A DNA stretch of 7,470 bases from UBA4729 sp038236865 (GTDB lineage: Bacteria; Patescibacteriota; Saccharimonadia; Saccharimonadales; UBA4665), in assembly GCA_038236865.1 (NCBI GenBank), contig JBBRZI010000043.1, positions 1-7,470 of the forward strand, written 5' to 3'. Below the pieces are notes generated by a model. That model did not search any database. It was not told where the DNA came from and was given only the letters and a program-made list of their open reading frames with translations. The position numbers were made by a program, and so were the translations under genes. Positions 1 to 6,077 of this stretch are shown one piece after another. The first letter of the stretch is position 1. Each line of letters begins with the position of its first letter.

Positions 1-1
1 C

Positions 2-706
2 AAAAAAGCCGCCCGTTGCGCCCTGACCAGCAACGCCGCCGAGCTCATCACCGTACTGCTGGGCCTAGCCGGTTTGGCCCTATTGCATATTCCGCCAGCC
101 ATCACGGCCATTCAGATCCTGGCTATCGACATTGTCGCCCAGATCCTGCCAATAACGGCCCTCGGTTGGGATAAACCCCTCGCTAAATTGATGCGCGCCA
201 AACCCCGAAATCTGCAGGATCATATCATTAATCGGCGGGCGATCAGCGGCTTCATCGGCTTCGGCGCTGTCGCCGCCAGTATCAGTTACGCCAATTACGC
301 CTTCTTCTTTGTACGCCACCACGTGAGCCCCGCCTACATCGATTCGGCCAACCCGCTCTATCTGGAGGCGACAACCCTGACGTACGTCACCTTAGTCCTT
401 TGCCTCTACGTCTATCTCCTTTTTGAGCGGGCCGATACCCACGAGAAGTTTTTCACGAGCTATCTGTGGAGTAATAAAAAATTGCTCGGGGCCTTTGGTA
501 TGTCATTCCTGCTTATCGGCGGGATTATTTACACGCCGTTTTTGCACAGCTACTTTGGCACCGCCAATCTCGGCTGGGGCGAATGGCTGACGGCCCTGCT
601 GGCCGCCGGCGCTTACTTTGGACTCCGCATCACCCAGCGCCACACCCGCAAGCACTCCCGGCGGGCTGTCCTCAAGCTCCACCGCGCCGTCCACGCTACC
701 AATTAG
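2..706 (+). CDS. P-type cation-transporting ATPase, C-terminal membrane domain (5' partial)
   Basis: This is the end of an ion pump that moves cations across the cytoplasmic membrane using ATP. The frame is open from base 2, so the phosphorylation and nucleotide-binding domains and the true start lie left of the window; 234 residues are visible. Six hydrophobic segments fit M5 to M10 of the P2-type C-terminal domain: about residues 12-28, 34-50, 78-96, 104-122, 138-155 and 170-188. Aligned by eye to SERCA, the M5 SNAAE motif gives N11 and E14 (SERCA N768, E771). M6 reads IDIVAQILPITALGWD, giving D43 (SERCA N796) and Q47 (SERCA D800). The M8 Glu in LLFERAD matches E908. The tail after M10 is strongly basic. 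The fold is clear, but the transported ion cannot be decided from this part, and the Gln at a ligand position is unusual. The gene converges on the M15 peptidase gene. Confidence 0.92.
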   Translation, partial: KKAARCALTSNAAELITVLLGLAGLALLHIPPAITAIQILAIDIVAQILPITALGWDKPLAKLMRAKPRNLQDHIINRRAISGFIGFGAVAASISYANYAFFFVRHHVSPAYIDSANPLYLEATTLTYVTLVLCLYVYLLFERADTHEKFFTSYLWSNKKLLGAFGMSFLLIGGIIYTPFLHSYFGTANLGWGEWLTALLAAGAYFGLRITQRHTRKHSRRAVLKLHRAVHATN

Positions 707-742
707 TTTTTTCGAACCCTTTTCGTAGCTCATCCCCGTTCC

Positions 743-771
743 AAATTATCCTAGCAGCACCAGGATAATTT
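743..771. terminator. Inverted repeat between convergent genes, possible bidirectional terminator
   Basis: A perfect 10-bp inverted repeat (AAATTATCCT at 743-752, AGGATAATTT at 762-771) encloses a 9-nt loop. It lies between the ATPase stop and the convergent M15 peptidase stop, where a two-way terminator would be expected. The stem is AT-rich and the following T run is short on the plus strand (part of it inside the stem) and nearly absent on the minus strand. Intrinsic termination is therefore an inference from structure and position; it may instead only stabilise mRNA 3' ends. Confidence 0.5.
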
Positions 772-787
772 TCACAACCGGGAGGAG

Positions 788-1363
788 TTATGAGACGGGT
801 TCATTAGGCGGTTTTTCAAAGTGCTGGTAATCAATAGCGCCCCGCTCGGTAGGCAGCCAATTACCGCCCCACGACCAGCCCAGCGCCTCCATGTGGGTCA
901 CCAGTGGATGGCCGGCGTACAACGTACCCGGTAGGCTCGGGTCCCACTCAGCGCCAGCTGGTGCCACAATCTGAGCACCTGCCTTGAACCGGATGTAGGG
1001 GTTAAGCCGGGTGTTAACGTCAAACGCCCGGCCGTAACCGTGGTTTGAGACTTCAGCCGTATCGACGATTGGGCGGTAGTTAAAGCCGGAGGTGGCATTC
1101 GCGATCATCATCAGGCCATCGTCCCAGTCATACGGTGCATCGCTGGCGCGGATTACGCTATTGAGAGGAAACTTCAGGTCAAGCGCCAGCTTAAAAAAGC
1201 TCCGCACATCGTCCACAACTGCCCGATTGACTTCAATCAAACCCAACATTTTTTGGGCTTCAAACGACCAATAGGCTACTTCTATAGTTTCGATTTGCGC
1301 TAATATATCGGCTGGTGCCGGGCGGTTTGGGTTGTTGTGTACTTCGTTTTCCAGCCGGGCCAT
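788..1363 (-). CDS. M15-family D-alanyl-D-alanine carboxypeptidase-like zinc metallopeptidase
   Basis: This is a predicted zinc peptidase of the M15 (VanY/VanX/endolysin-like) family, whose members cut D-Ala-containing peptidoglycan peptides. The zinc site is visible: SNHGYGRAFD gives H108 and D115 with the family's seven-residue spacing, and DYQHFE gives the third ligand H181. D178 sits three residues before H181, where VanX has its catalytic Glu; Asp here is seen in other M15 peptidases. R97 in TSGFNYR probably matches the VanX transition-state arginine. At 191 aa it is a complete catalytic domain. No signal peptide or membrane segment is seen at the N-terminus, so export is unexplained; cytoplasmic recycling of muropeptides or another secretion route are possible. 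The ATG follows the TAA of the upstream kinase gene with no gap (TAAATG), and only a weak GGGG stretch could serve as ribosome binding site, so translational coupling is likely. It is the last gene of the dnaG operon. Confidence 0.85.
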   Translation of the reverse strand: MARLENEVHNNPNRPAPADILAQIETIEVAYWSFEAQKMLGLIEVNRAVVDDVRSFFKLALDLKFPLNSVIRASDAPYDWDDGLMMIANATSGFNYRPIVDTAEVSNHGYGRAFDVNTRLNPYIRFKAGAQIVAPAGAEWDPSLPGTLYAGHPLVTHMEALGWSWGGNWLPTERGAIDYQHFEKPPNEPVS

Positions 1364-1954
1364 TTACAACCCCAGGCATTGGACGAGTTCGCGCTCCAGC
1401 TGGATCAGATCCGAACTTTCATTCTTCAAAAAAACGTCGCTGCGATCTTTGACACCAGCACTGTTGAGGTTGGCCGCATCGCCACCCTTTGGGGTATGCA
1501 TTTCGGCCGCCTCTTCGGCCAAAAATTGCTCAAAGGTCTTGTTATCCTCTTCGACTCGACCGCGCAGGTCTTTGTTTGACTGCACCCGGTCGTAGCGAAC
1601 GCGCGGTGCGGCGTCAATCCACAGCATCGTGCCGCCCATGGAGTGAACCCGATCGGCTTCGCCGGGGTTGCGCAAGCTGGCTATGACCACCCCTGTATAC
1701 TTGTCTTTTATAGTCTCGTACTCAGCGACGGCTTTATCGACGAGCACGCCGAGGCCGAGCTCACGGCGCCATTCAGCGCTGATTGTGCGCAGCACTTCCC
1801 GCTCAACTGGCTGCTGGCGGCGTTTGGCTTCAGCTCGCAGCAGCTCGGTGACGGAAATAAATAAGTAGCCGTATGAAGTAGCTAAAATCTCACCAACGGC
1901 GTCCTTACCGGAGCCGTTGGTGCCTGCGAGACCGATGATTTGCAGTGTGCCCAT
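1364..1954 (-). CDS. Small P-loop kinase, nucleotide or dephospho-CoA kinase-like
   Basis: This is a predicted small phosphotransferase of 196 aa with a nucleoside-monophosphate-kinase-type fold. The Walker A loop is G11-TNGSGKD-18, with Asp in the usual Ser/Thr place after the catalytic Lys17; SGKD also occurs in phage-type deoxynucleotide kinases. Other family-like features are ELLRAEAKRR at 37-46, the strand VVIASLRNPGEAD at 89-101 resembling the 'DG.R...E' segment of archaeal UPF0200/AAA_18 kinases, an Arg-rich lid region (R118, R120, R123, RGRVEED at 131-137), and DVFLKNESS at 173-181 like the 'D..i.N.gs' end of CoaE and dNMP kinases. The substrate cannot be told; dephospho-CoA, dNMP and an unknown metabolite are all possible. 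It starts 16 bp after the rpoD stop with a modest AGGT-type ribosome site, and abuts the peptidase gene downstream. Fold confidence is high, exact function low. Confidence 0.8.
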   Translation of the reverse strand: MGTLQIIGLAGTNGSGKDAVGEILATSYGYLFISVTELLRAEAKRRQQPVEREVLRTISAEWRRELGLGVLVDKAVAEYETIKDKYTGVVIASLRNPGEADRVHSMGGTMLWIDAAPRVRYDRVQSNKDLRGRVEEDNKTFEQFLAEEAAEMHTPKGGDAANLNSAGVKDRSDVFLKNESSDLIQLERELVQCLGL

Positions 1955-1970
1955 CTACTAATTCTACCTG

Positions 1971-3137
1971 CTATTTAATGTAGTCGTGAAGTTTTTTGGC
2001 GTCGCGGTGTTTACGCAATTTGGCGAGGGCTTTGGCTTCGATTTGGCGGATACGTTCGCGAGTGACGCTAAATTCTTGGCCGACTTCCTCGAGCGTGTGG
2101 CTTTTGCCGTCTTCGAGACCAAATCGCAACTTCAATATTTTTTGTTCGCGCTCGGTCAGCGCGCTCAGCATCTCTTTGACCTGCTCTTTGAGTAACTGGC
2201 CTGTGGCTGATTCCTCAGGGGTGACAGCGTCTTCATCTTCGATAAAGTCAGCCAGCACCGATTCATCCTCGTCGTCACGGATGGAAGCATCAAGCGAAGA
2301 AATATCCTGCTTGATCTTCATAATGTGTTCGACTTTATCAACTTCGATTTCCATGGTTTTGGCGATTTCTTCGTTGGTCGGTTCACGGTTGAGCTCTTGG
2401 GTCAGGCGGCGCTGGGTGCGCAACAGTTTGTTGATCGTTTCCACCATGTGCACCGGAATCCGAATGGTGCGAGCCTGGTCGGCAATCGCTCGGGTAATCG
2501 CTTGGCGGATCCACCACGTCGCGTAGGTACTGAATTTGAAACCCTTGTCTGGGTCGAATTTTTCAACCGCTCGCAGCAAACCGGTATTGCCTTCTTGGAT
2601 AAGATCGAGCAGGTCAAGCCCCCGGCCGACGTAGCGTTTGGCAATCGAGACGACCAAACGCATATTGGCTTCGGCCATTTTATCTTTGGCTTCCTTTTCA
2701 CCGCTAACTACCCGTTGGGCCAGGGCCAGCTCTTCTTCTGAAGATAGCAGTGGAATCTTACCGATCTCGCGCAGGTAGAGGCGGACCGAATCGTCAGCGA
2801 CGTCGTCGTCGAGGTAGACGGCGACATTGGTGGCGACTTCTTCCTCTTCAGCCTCTTCGGCGGCCCACTCGTCGGTGAAGGTGGCCGCATCCGGCTCGGC
2901 ACCGGTAACCGTAATGCTGGCTTCGGCCAGTTCAGTGAACAGCGCATCGAGCACCTCGGCGTGCTCAGCGACGTCGGGGATCAGGGCCGATATGTCTTTT
3001 TGATCAAGAGTGCCTTCTTTTTTGCCACGCTCATACAGATCGTCTTTGAGCTTGAGCAGCTCAGCTTTTTGATCATCGGTTAATTTGACTGCCTTGGCGG
3101 GCTTGTCGGCTTTGTTGGATTTATTTGGCTTCGCCAT
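1971..3137 (-). CDS. rpoD: RNA polymerase primary sigma factor (sigma-70/SigA)
   Basis: This is the housekeeping sigma factor that directs RNA polymerase to -10/-35 promoters. At 388 aa it has a Lys-rich start, a region 1.1-like segment (about 20-80) and an acidic linker (about 90-115). Region 1.2 follows at 116-146 (DSVRLYLREIG) and region 2 at 157-227. The 2.4 helix YATWWIRQAITRAIAD carries Q212 and T215, equivalent to the E. coli -10-reading Q437 and T440. Region 3 includes HMVETINKL at 230-238. Region 4 at 321-380 has the helix-turn-helix EVGQEFSVTRERIRQIEAK, with R360, E361 and R364 matching the -35 contacts. The non-conserved insert of E. coli RpoD is absent, as in SigA-type factors. 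The ATG lies inside the end of dnaG (17-bp overlap) with a strong ribosome site upstream. Together with dnaG it preserves the macromolecular-synthesis operon order. Confidence 0.98.
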   Translation of the reverse strand: MAKPNKSNKADKPAKAVKLTDDQKAELLKLKDDLYERGKKEGTLDQKDISALIPDVAEHAEVLDALFTELAEASITVTGAEPDAATFTDEWAAEEAEEEEVATNVAVYLDDDVADDSVRLYLREIGKIPLLSSEEELALAQRVVSGEKEAKDKMAEANMRLVVSIAKRYVGRGLDLLDLIQEGNTGLLRAVEKFDPDKGFKFSTYATWWIRQAITRAIADQARTIRIPVHMVETINKLLRTQRRLTQELNREPTNEEIAKTMEIEVDKVEHIMKIKQDISSLDASIRDDEDESVLADFIEDEDAVTPEESATGQLLKEQVKEMLSALTEREQKILKLRFGLEDGKSHTLEEVGQEFSVTRERIRQIEAKALAKLRKHRDAKKLHDYIK

Positions 3138-4902
3138 GAGCTATGCCTCCTTTAACTTGGTTTAGTAATGCGTCATAATCTTTTACCTCGGCCAACAATG
3201 TAGCGATAGTCGCGTCGTCGGCGCCAGCTAATCGGAGGGCTAAGTCTTGTTTCTGCTTTTTGACATATTGCTCTATCAGTCGTGTCTGCAATCGAGCGGC
3301 TTCGTAATGAAGCTCGTTGAGCTCGAGACCCTGATAGAGTTCCTCGTAGAGTAATGTCTCTATTTTAACATAATCTGCCAAATTTTTCAGCCCCGGGGCG
3401 GCTTCGGGCTGGCCGGAGAACTCGGGCTGGGCCTGTAGAAACTCAACCAGCGACCGGGCTGGCTCACTGTCAAACATCGCCGGCGTCATAAGCTGCATAA
3501 ATTCCCGCAGCGTCGGACGTTGCAAGACGAGGGCCAAGAAGTTGTCCTGGATACGCTGCGCTTCGACAGTGGCCTTGCTCACTTGCTCGGGCGTAACCTT
3601 TACCTGCTTGCGGCGGGGCGCCAGCTCGGACGCCGCGGTGGCGTCAAACTTTTGCTCGAGGGCATTCCGGCTTACCTCGATGGTTTTGGCAATTAAATTG
3701 AGATAGTGATCGCGCTCAACGGCGTCGCCGAGCGACCGGACAACCGGCAGCAACACATCGCTGAACTTGCGCTTACCTTCGGCCGATGACGTATCGAGTA
3801 ACTTTTTGTAGCGATCAATCAGCCAATCGAGCGCGTACTGATTCTGGCTTATAGCCGTTTCCCACGCCGCTGGATCGTGGCGAATCAGCTCGTCGGGGTC
3901 TTTGCCGCTGGGGATGGTAATAATGCTAAGCGACACTTTGACGCGACTAGCAATTGGGATGGCCCGCTCAGTCGCCGCCAGGCCGGCTTTGTCGGCGTCA
4001 AAACTCAGCCGAATGTCCGGCGTGAAGCGGCTGAGTGCCTTGAGGTGCGGTTCGGTCAGGGCGGTACCGGCGGTGGCGACAACTTGGCGCACGCCCGCTT
4101 GGTGGCTGGCAATGACGTCGAGGTTACCTTCGGCAATGACGACAAACTTTAACTTGCGGATACTCTCTTTAGCGAGATGCAAGCCATACACGTGCCGGCT
4201 TTTGTCGTACAGCACGGTTTGCGGTGTATTGATGTATTTGGGCGCCTCGGGGTCGTCATCCAGCTGGCGGGCCGTGAAGCCAATTACCTGACCTTGGGCG
4301 TCTTGCAGCGGAATCATCAGACGCCCGCGGAACATGTCGGCCACCCCGGAATAGCGTTGTGAACTCAGACCGGCTTGCTTAATCAATTCGACACTAAAGC
4401 CTTTGCTGCGCGCAAAATCGACGAGCGCCGTACCGTTATTTGGCGAATAACCCAGCCGCCATTCTAGAGCGGTTTCTTTGGTGTACAGGCGTTTTTTGAA
4501 GACATATTCCAGAGCCAGTTTATTTTGACTAAACTGCACTTGATAAAATTTAGTGCTCAAATCGAGCAGTTCATGCAAGCGTTTTTTATCGGGCCCCTTG
4601 GGCCCGCCACTCTGGCCGCGGAACTGGTCCAGGTCGATACCGGCTTTGCGCGCCAACAGATCGAGCGTTGCTTTGAAATCCAAGCCTTCGACTTCCATCA
4701 CGAAGCTGAACATGTCGCCGCCCTTACCCGAAGAAAAGTCGTGCCAAATCTGTTTTTCGGGGCTGACCACAAAACTCGGCGAGCGTTCGTTGCTAAACGG
4801 GCTCAAACCTTTCCAGTTGCGTCCGGCCCGCTTGAGCTGAACATATTCGCCGATTACATCTTCAATGCTCAACCGGGTTTTGACCTCTTCGACTGCATCC
4901 AT
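3121..4902 (-). CDS. dnaG: DNA primase DnaG with degenerate zinc-binding site
   Basis: DnaG makes RNA primers at the replication fork. From the ATG at 4902 it has 593 aa, a usual length. The N-terminal CHC2-like domain keeps its fold signature (WKGLSPFSNERSPSF, then IWHDFSSGKGGDMFSF), but the four ligand positions of the normal CHCC site are S34, S37, D55 and S58, so zinc binding is not expected. The RNA-polymerase-like core follows (RGRLMIPL near 192, KYINTPQT near 222). The TOPRIM domain keeps E258 in AEGNLD and the DxD pair D302/D304 in SFDADKAG, so catalysis should be intact. The C-terminal helical part, about 435-593, fits a helicase-binding region. A longer frame begins with GTG at 4944, but MDAVEEVKTRLS is the family N-terminus and a -10 hexamer lies within the extension, so 4902 is preferred. 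It is the first gene of the operon with rpoD. Confidence 0.97.
   Translation of the reverse strand: MDAVEEVKTRLSIEDVIGEYVQLKRAGRNWKGLSPFSNERSPSFVVSPEKQIWHDFSSGKGGDMFSFVMEVEGLDFKATLDLLARKAGIDLDQFRGQSGGPKGPDKKRLHELLDLSTKFYQVQFSQNKLALEYVFKKRLYTKETALEWRLGYSPNNGTALVDFARSKGFSVELIKQAGLSSQRYSGVADMFRGRLMIPLQDAQGQVIGFTARQLDDDPEAPKYINTPQTVLYDKSRHVYGLHLAKESIRKLKFVVIAEGNLDVIASHQAGVRQVVATAGTALTEPHLKALSRFTPDIRLSFDADKAGLAATERAIPIASRVKVSLSIITIPSGKDPDELIRHDPAAWETAISQNQYALDWLIDRYKKLLDTSSAEGKRKFSDVLLPVVRSLGDAVERDHYLNLIAKTIEVSRNALEQKFDATAASELAPRRKQVKVTPEQVSKATVEAQRIQDNFLALVLQRPTLREFMQLMTPAMFDSEPARSLVEFLQAQPEFSGQPEAAPGLKNLADYVKIETLLYEELYQGLELNELHYEAARLQTRLIEQYVKKQKQDLALRLAGADDATIATLLAEVKDYDALLNQVKGGIAHGEAK
3146..3153 (-). 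promoter_or_regulatory. Strong Shine-Dalgarno of rpoD inside dnaG
   Basis: On the minus strand the sequence AAAGGAGG ends 8 nt before the rpoD ATG (3135-3137). It is the strongest ribosome binding site noticed in the window and supports this start. Because it lies within the last codons of dnaG, rpoD can be initiated efficiently and independently from the polycistronic mRNA, giving more sigma factor than primase. It contrasts with the absence of such a site before dnaG and orn. Confidence 0.85.
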
Positions 4903-4909
4903 GTACCCT

Positions 4910-4915
4910 ATTGTA
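4910..4915 (-). promoter_or_regulatory. -10 hexamer of the dnaG operon promoter
   Basis: TACAAT on the minus strand ends exactly 7 nt before the dnaG ATG (4900-4902), which places the transcription start at or beside the A of the start codon. No Shine-Dalgarno is seen, so the mRNA would be leaderless. No convincing -35 hexamer is found 16-18 nt upstream. The inference rests on hexamer quality, position, and the same spacing at two other genes in this window. Confidence 0.6.
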
Positions 4916-5020
4916 CCCCAGTTGCCGCCAAGGCAGGCCGCCACCCATCATTTGCCGGTGCCAACCGGTTACCTGAGCGAATATGTATACCAAATTCTGG
5001 CGCCCCGTGCCATAAACCTT

Positions 5021-5026
5021 TATTAT
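5021..5026 (+). promoter_or_regulatory. -10 hexamer of the membrane-protein gene
   Basis: TATTAT lies 7 nt before the ATG at 5034, again implying a transcript that begins at the start codon. The overlapping TATAGT at 5024-5029 is a less favoured alternative with only 4 nt to the ATG. No clear -35 element or Shine-Dalgarno is seen. The divergent gap to dnaG (4903-5033, 131 bp) holds both promoters and an 8-bp palindrome AACCGGTT at 4963-4970. Confidence 0.55.
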
Positions 5027-5033
5027 AGTGCTT

Positions 5034-5663
5034 ATGCAGCCGCAACAGCCACCCTATGGTGCTCAGCCCGATCCCAACCCTTATGATTTCATCGTCAACC
5101 CGGGCACTGCGCCGCGCCGCAGCCTACTGCCGGGCGGTGGCTCGGTCGTGGGACGAGTCGTTATCATAGTCGGCGGTGCCCTAGTCCTGCTTATACTGTT
5201 TATAATCGTCAAGAATCTGCTGCTCGTCGATACTACAAACACGCCGCTCCTCCTCAATATCGCCGGCCAGCAGCAGGAACTCATTCACCTCACAAATAAA
5301 GCAACCGCTGCGCAGCTCCTAGAAGGGACGACCAATAATTTTGCCCTGACCACCCAGCTCGCCCTGACTAGCCAGCAGCAGCAGCTCCTCACCTACCTCA
5401 AGGCTAACGGCCACAAACTAGCCGCCAAAGAGCTGAACCTGCAAATCAGCGCCACCACTGATCAGCAATTGGCGGCCTCGGTTGCCGCCTCGACCTACGA
5501 TGCGACGTTCCGCCAAGTCATGCAGACCAAACTGACGACCTACGAACAAACTCTTCAGCAAGCTTACGTCAAAACGACCGGTCCAGAGGGTCGCCAACTG
5601 CTCAAAAGTGCTTACACAACCGCCCAATTGCTGTTGCAACAGCTCAAACCGCTTGGACAATAA
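5034..5663 (+). CDS. Hypothetical single-pass membrane protein with NPYDF motif
   Basis: I do not recognise a function. The protein has 209 aa from the ATG at 5034. Residues 1-35 are Pro/Gln-rich and likely disordered, with the motif NPYDFIVNPG at 15-24 and basic residues R28/R29 just after. One hydrophobic segment at about 42-59 (VVIIVGGALVLLILFIIV) would anchor it with the N-terminus inside. Residues 64-209 form an alanine-, glutamine- and threonine-rich, probably helical domain with QQQE and QQQQ runs near 78 and 114 and few charges. There are no cysteines or catalytic motifs. Similar 'NPYDFI' plus one-helix proteins are, from memory, common in Saccharibacteria, which suggests a lineage-specific envelope family. 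A GTG at 5028 could extend it by two codons, but it overlaps the likely -10 region, so ATG is preferred. It is divergent from dnaG and transcribed alone. Confidence 0.75.
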   Translation: MQPQQPPYGAQPDPNPYDFIVNPGTAPRRSLLPGGGSVVGRVVIIVGGALVLLILFIIVKNLLLVDTTNTPLLLNIAGQQQELIHLTNKATAAQLLEGTTNNFALTTQLALTSQQQQLLTYLKANGHKLAAKELNLQISATTDQQLAASVAASTYDATFRQVMQTKLTTYEQTLQQAYVKTTGPEGRQLLKSAYTTAQLLLQQLKPLGQ

Positions 5664-5680
5664 CGGCAATACCATAAAAG

Positions 5681-5720
5681 TTTAGGCAGCCTAAAGCTAG
5701 CTCGGACTGCAGCCAGCTTT
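5681..5720. terminator. Two overlapping hairpins between convergent genes
   Basis: The first stem is TTTAGG/CCTAAA (5681-5695, 3-nt loop). The second is AAAGCT/AGCTTT, extended inward by GCT/AGC after one mismatch (5693-5720, 8-nt loop). They share bases 5693-5695, so they cannot both form fully at the same time. Read on the minus strand, the first stem is followed by CTTTTA, making it the better candidate for termination of the YjbR-family transcript; the plus strand has no T run. They lie between the stops of two convergent genes. Confidence 0.45.
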
Positions 5721-5729
5721 CAACTTCAA

Positions 5730-5745
5730 AACTAACCGGTTAGTT
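5730..5745. repeat. 16-bp perfect palindrome over the YjbR-family gene stop codon
   Basis: AACTAACCGGTTAGTT is identical to its own reverse complement. It contains the stop codon of the leftward gene (5740-5742) and lies just downstream of the hairpins that follow the rightward gene. It could form a hairpin with CCGG loop in either transcript or be a dimeric protein site. The core AACCGGTT recurs at 4963-4970 in the dnaG divergent promoter region. Confidence 0.6.
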
Positions 5746-6063
5746 AGCCTCGGTGACGAGCAAGTAGCTGTGCCGAATCAAATCTTCGACTTCGCTCGAA
5801 GGTAGCTGGCCGCTCAGGAGCATTGTGTTCCAGTGTTTTTTGTTCAGATGTTGCCCGGGCATGACAGTTTCATAGCGCTCACGCAGCACTTTGGCGAGTG
5901 CCGGATCGCATTTGAGGCTAATCTGCACCGGGTTCTTGCCTTCGGTGATGAGGGCGAACATTTTGTCGCCAACTTTATACACGGCCACCCCCTCGCCAAA
6001 AGGGTACTCCAGCCGGGCATTGGGCATACTCAAAATGTAGTCTTCAACTTCTTTGTGATTCAT
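5740..6063 (-). CDS. MmcQ/YjbR family protein
   Basis: This is a small cytoplasmic protein of 107 aa in the MmcQ/YjbR (DUF419) family, which has a CyaY/double-wing-like fold and has been proposed to bind DNA; its role is not settled. The evidence is the N-terminal EVEDYILSMPNARLEYPFGE, a central sheet (VAVYKVGDKMFALI, then VQISLKCDPALAKVLRERY), and the family hallmark MPGQHLNKKHWNTMLL near 68-83, ending with LIRHSYLLV. Length is typical and nothing seems missing. It starts 14 bp after the orn stop, so it is probably in one transcript with orn, although a TACAAT hexamer lies just upstream and no Shine-Dalgarno is seen. The gene ends inside a perfect palindrome. Confidence 0.88.
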   Translation of the reverse strand: MNHKEVEDYILSMPNARLEYPFGEGVAVYKVGDKMFALITEGKNPVQISLKCDPALAKVLRERYETVMPGQHLNKKHWNTMLLSGQLPSSEVEDLIRHSYLLVTEAN

Positions 6064-6067
6064 AATT

Positions 6068-6073
6068 ATTGTA
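6068..6073 (-). promoter_or_regulatory. Possible internal -10 hexamer before the YjbR-family gene
   Basis: TACAAT on the minus strand lies 4 nt before the ATG, in the 14-bp gap after orn. This is closer than the 7 nt seen at three other genes, so a start at the ATG is borderline. Since no Shine-Dalgarno is present, either a second leaderless transcript or re-initiation after orn must account for translation. This is a weak call. Confidence 0.3.
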
Positions 6074-6077
6074 TCCG

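Noticed and set aside
781..807. GGAGGAG followed by ATG and a five-codon mini-ORF on the plus strand
   Set aside because: The spacing of 2 nt between the purine run and the ATG is too short, and the bases belong mostly to the end of the M15 peptidase gene on the other strand.
2325..2741. Plus-strand reading frame of 138 codons opposite rpoD
   Set aside because: It lies fully antisense to the conserved sigma region 2-3 and has no recognisable motif; a by-product of rpoD codon use.
4903..4944. Longer dnaG start at GTG 4944 (14 extra residues)
   Set aside because: The extra residues are not part of the DnaG family N-terminus, and the likely -10 hexamer lies inside the extension.
4525..5028. 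Long plus-strand reading frame of 167 codons opposite the 5' part of dnaG
   Set aside because: It is antisense to conserved dnaG sequence, its translation shows no domain, and it runs through the divergent promoter region. A shadow frame.
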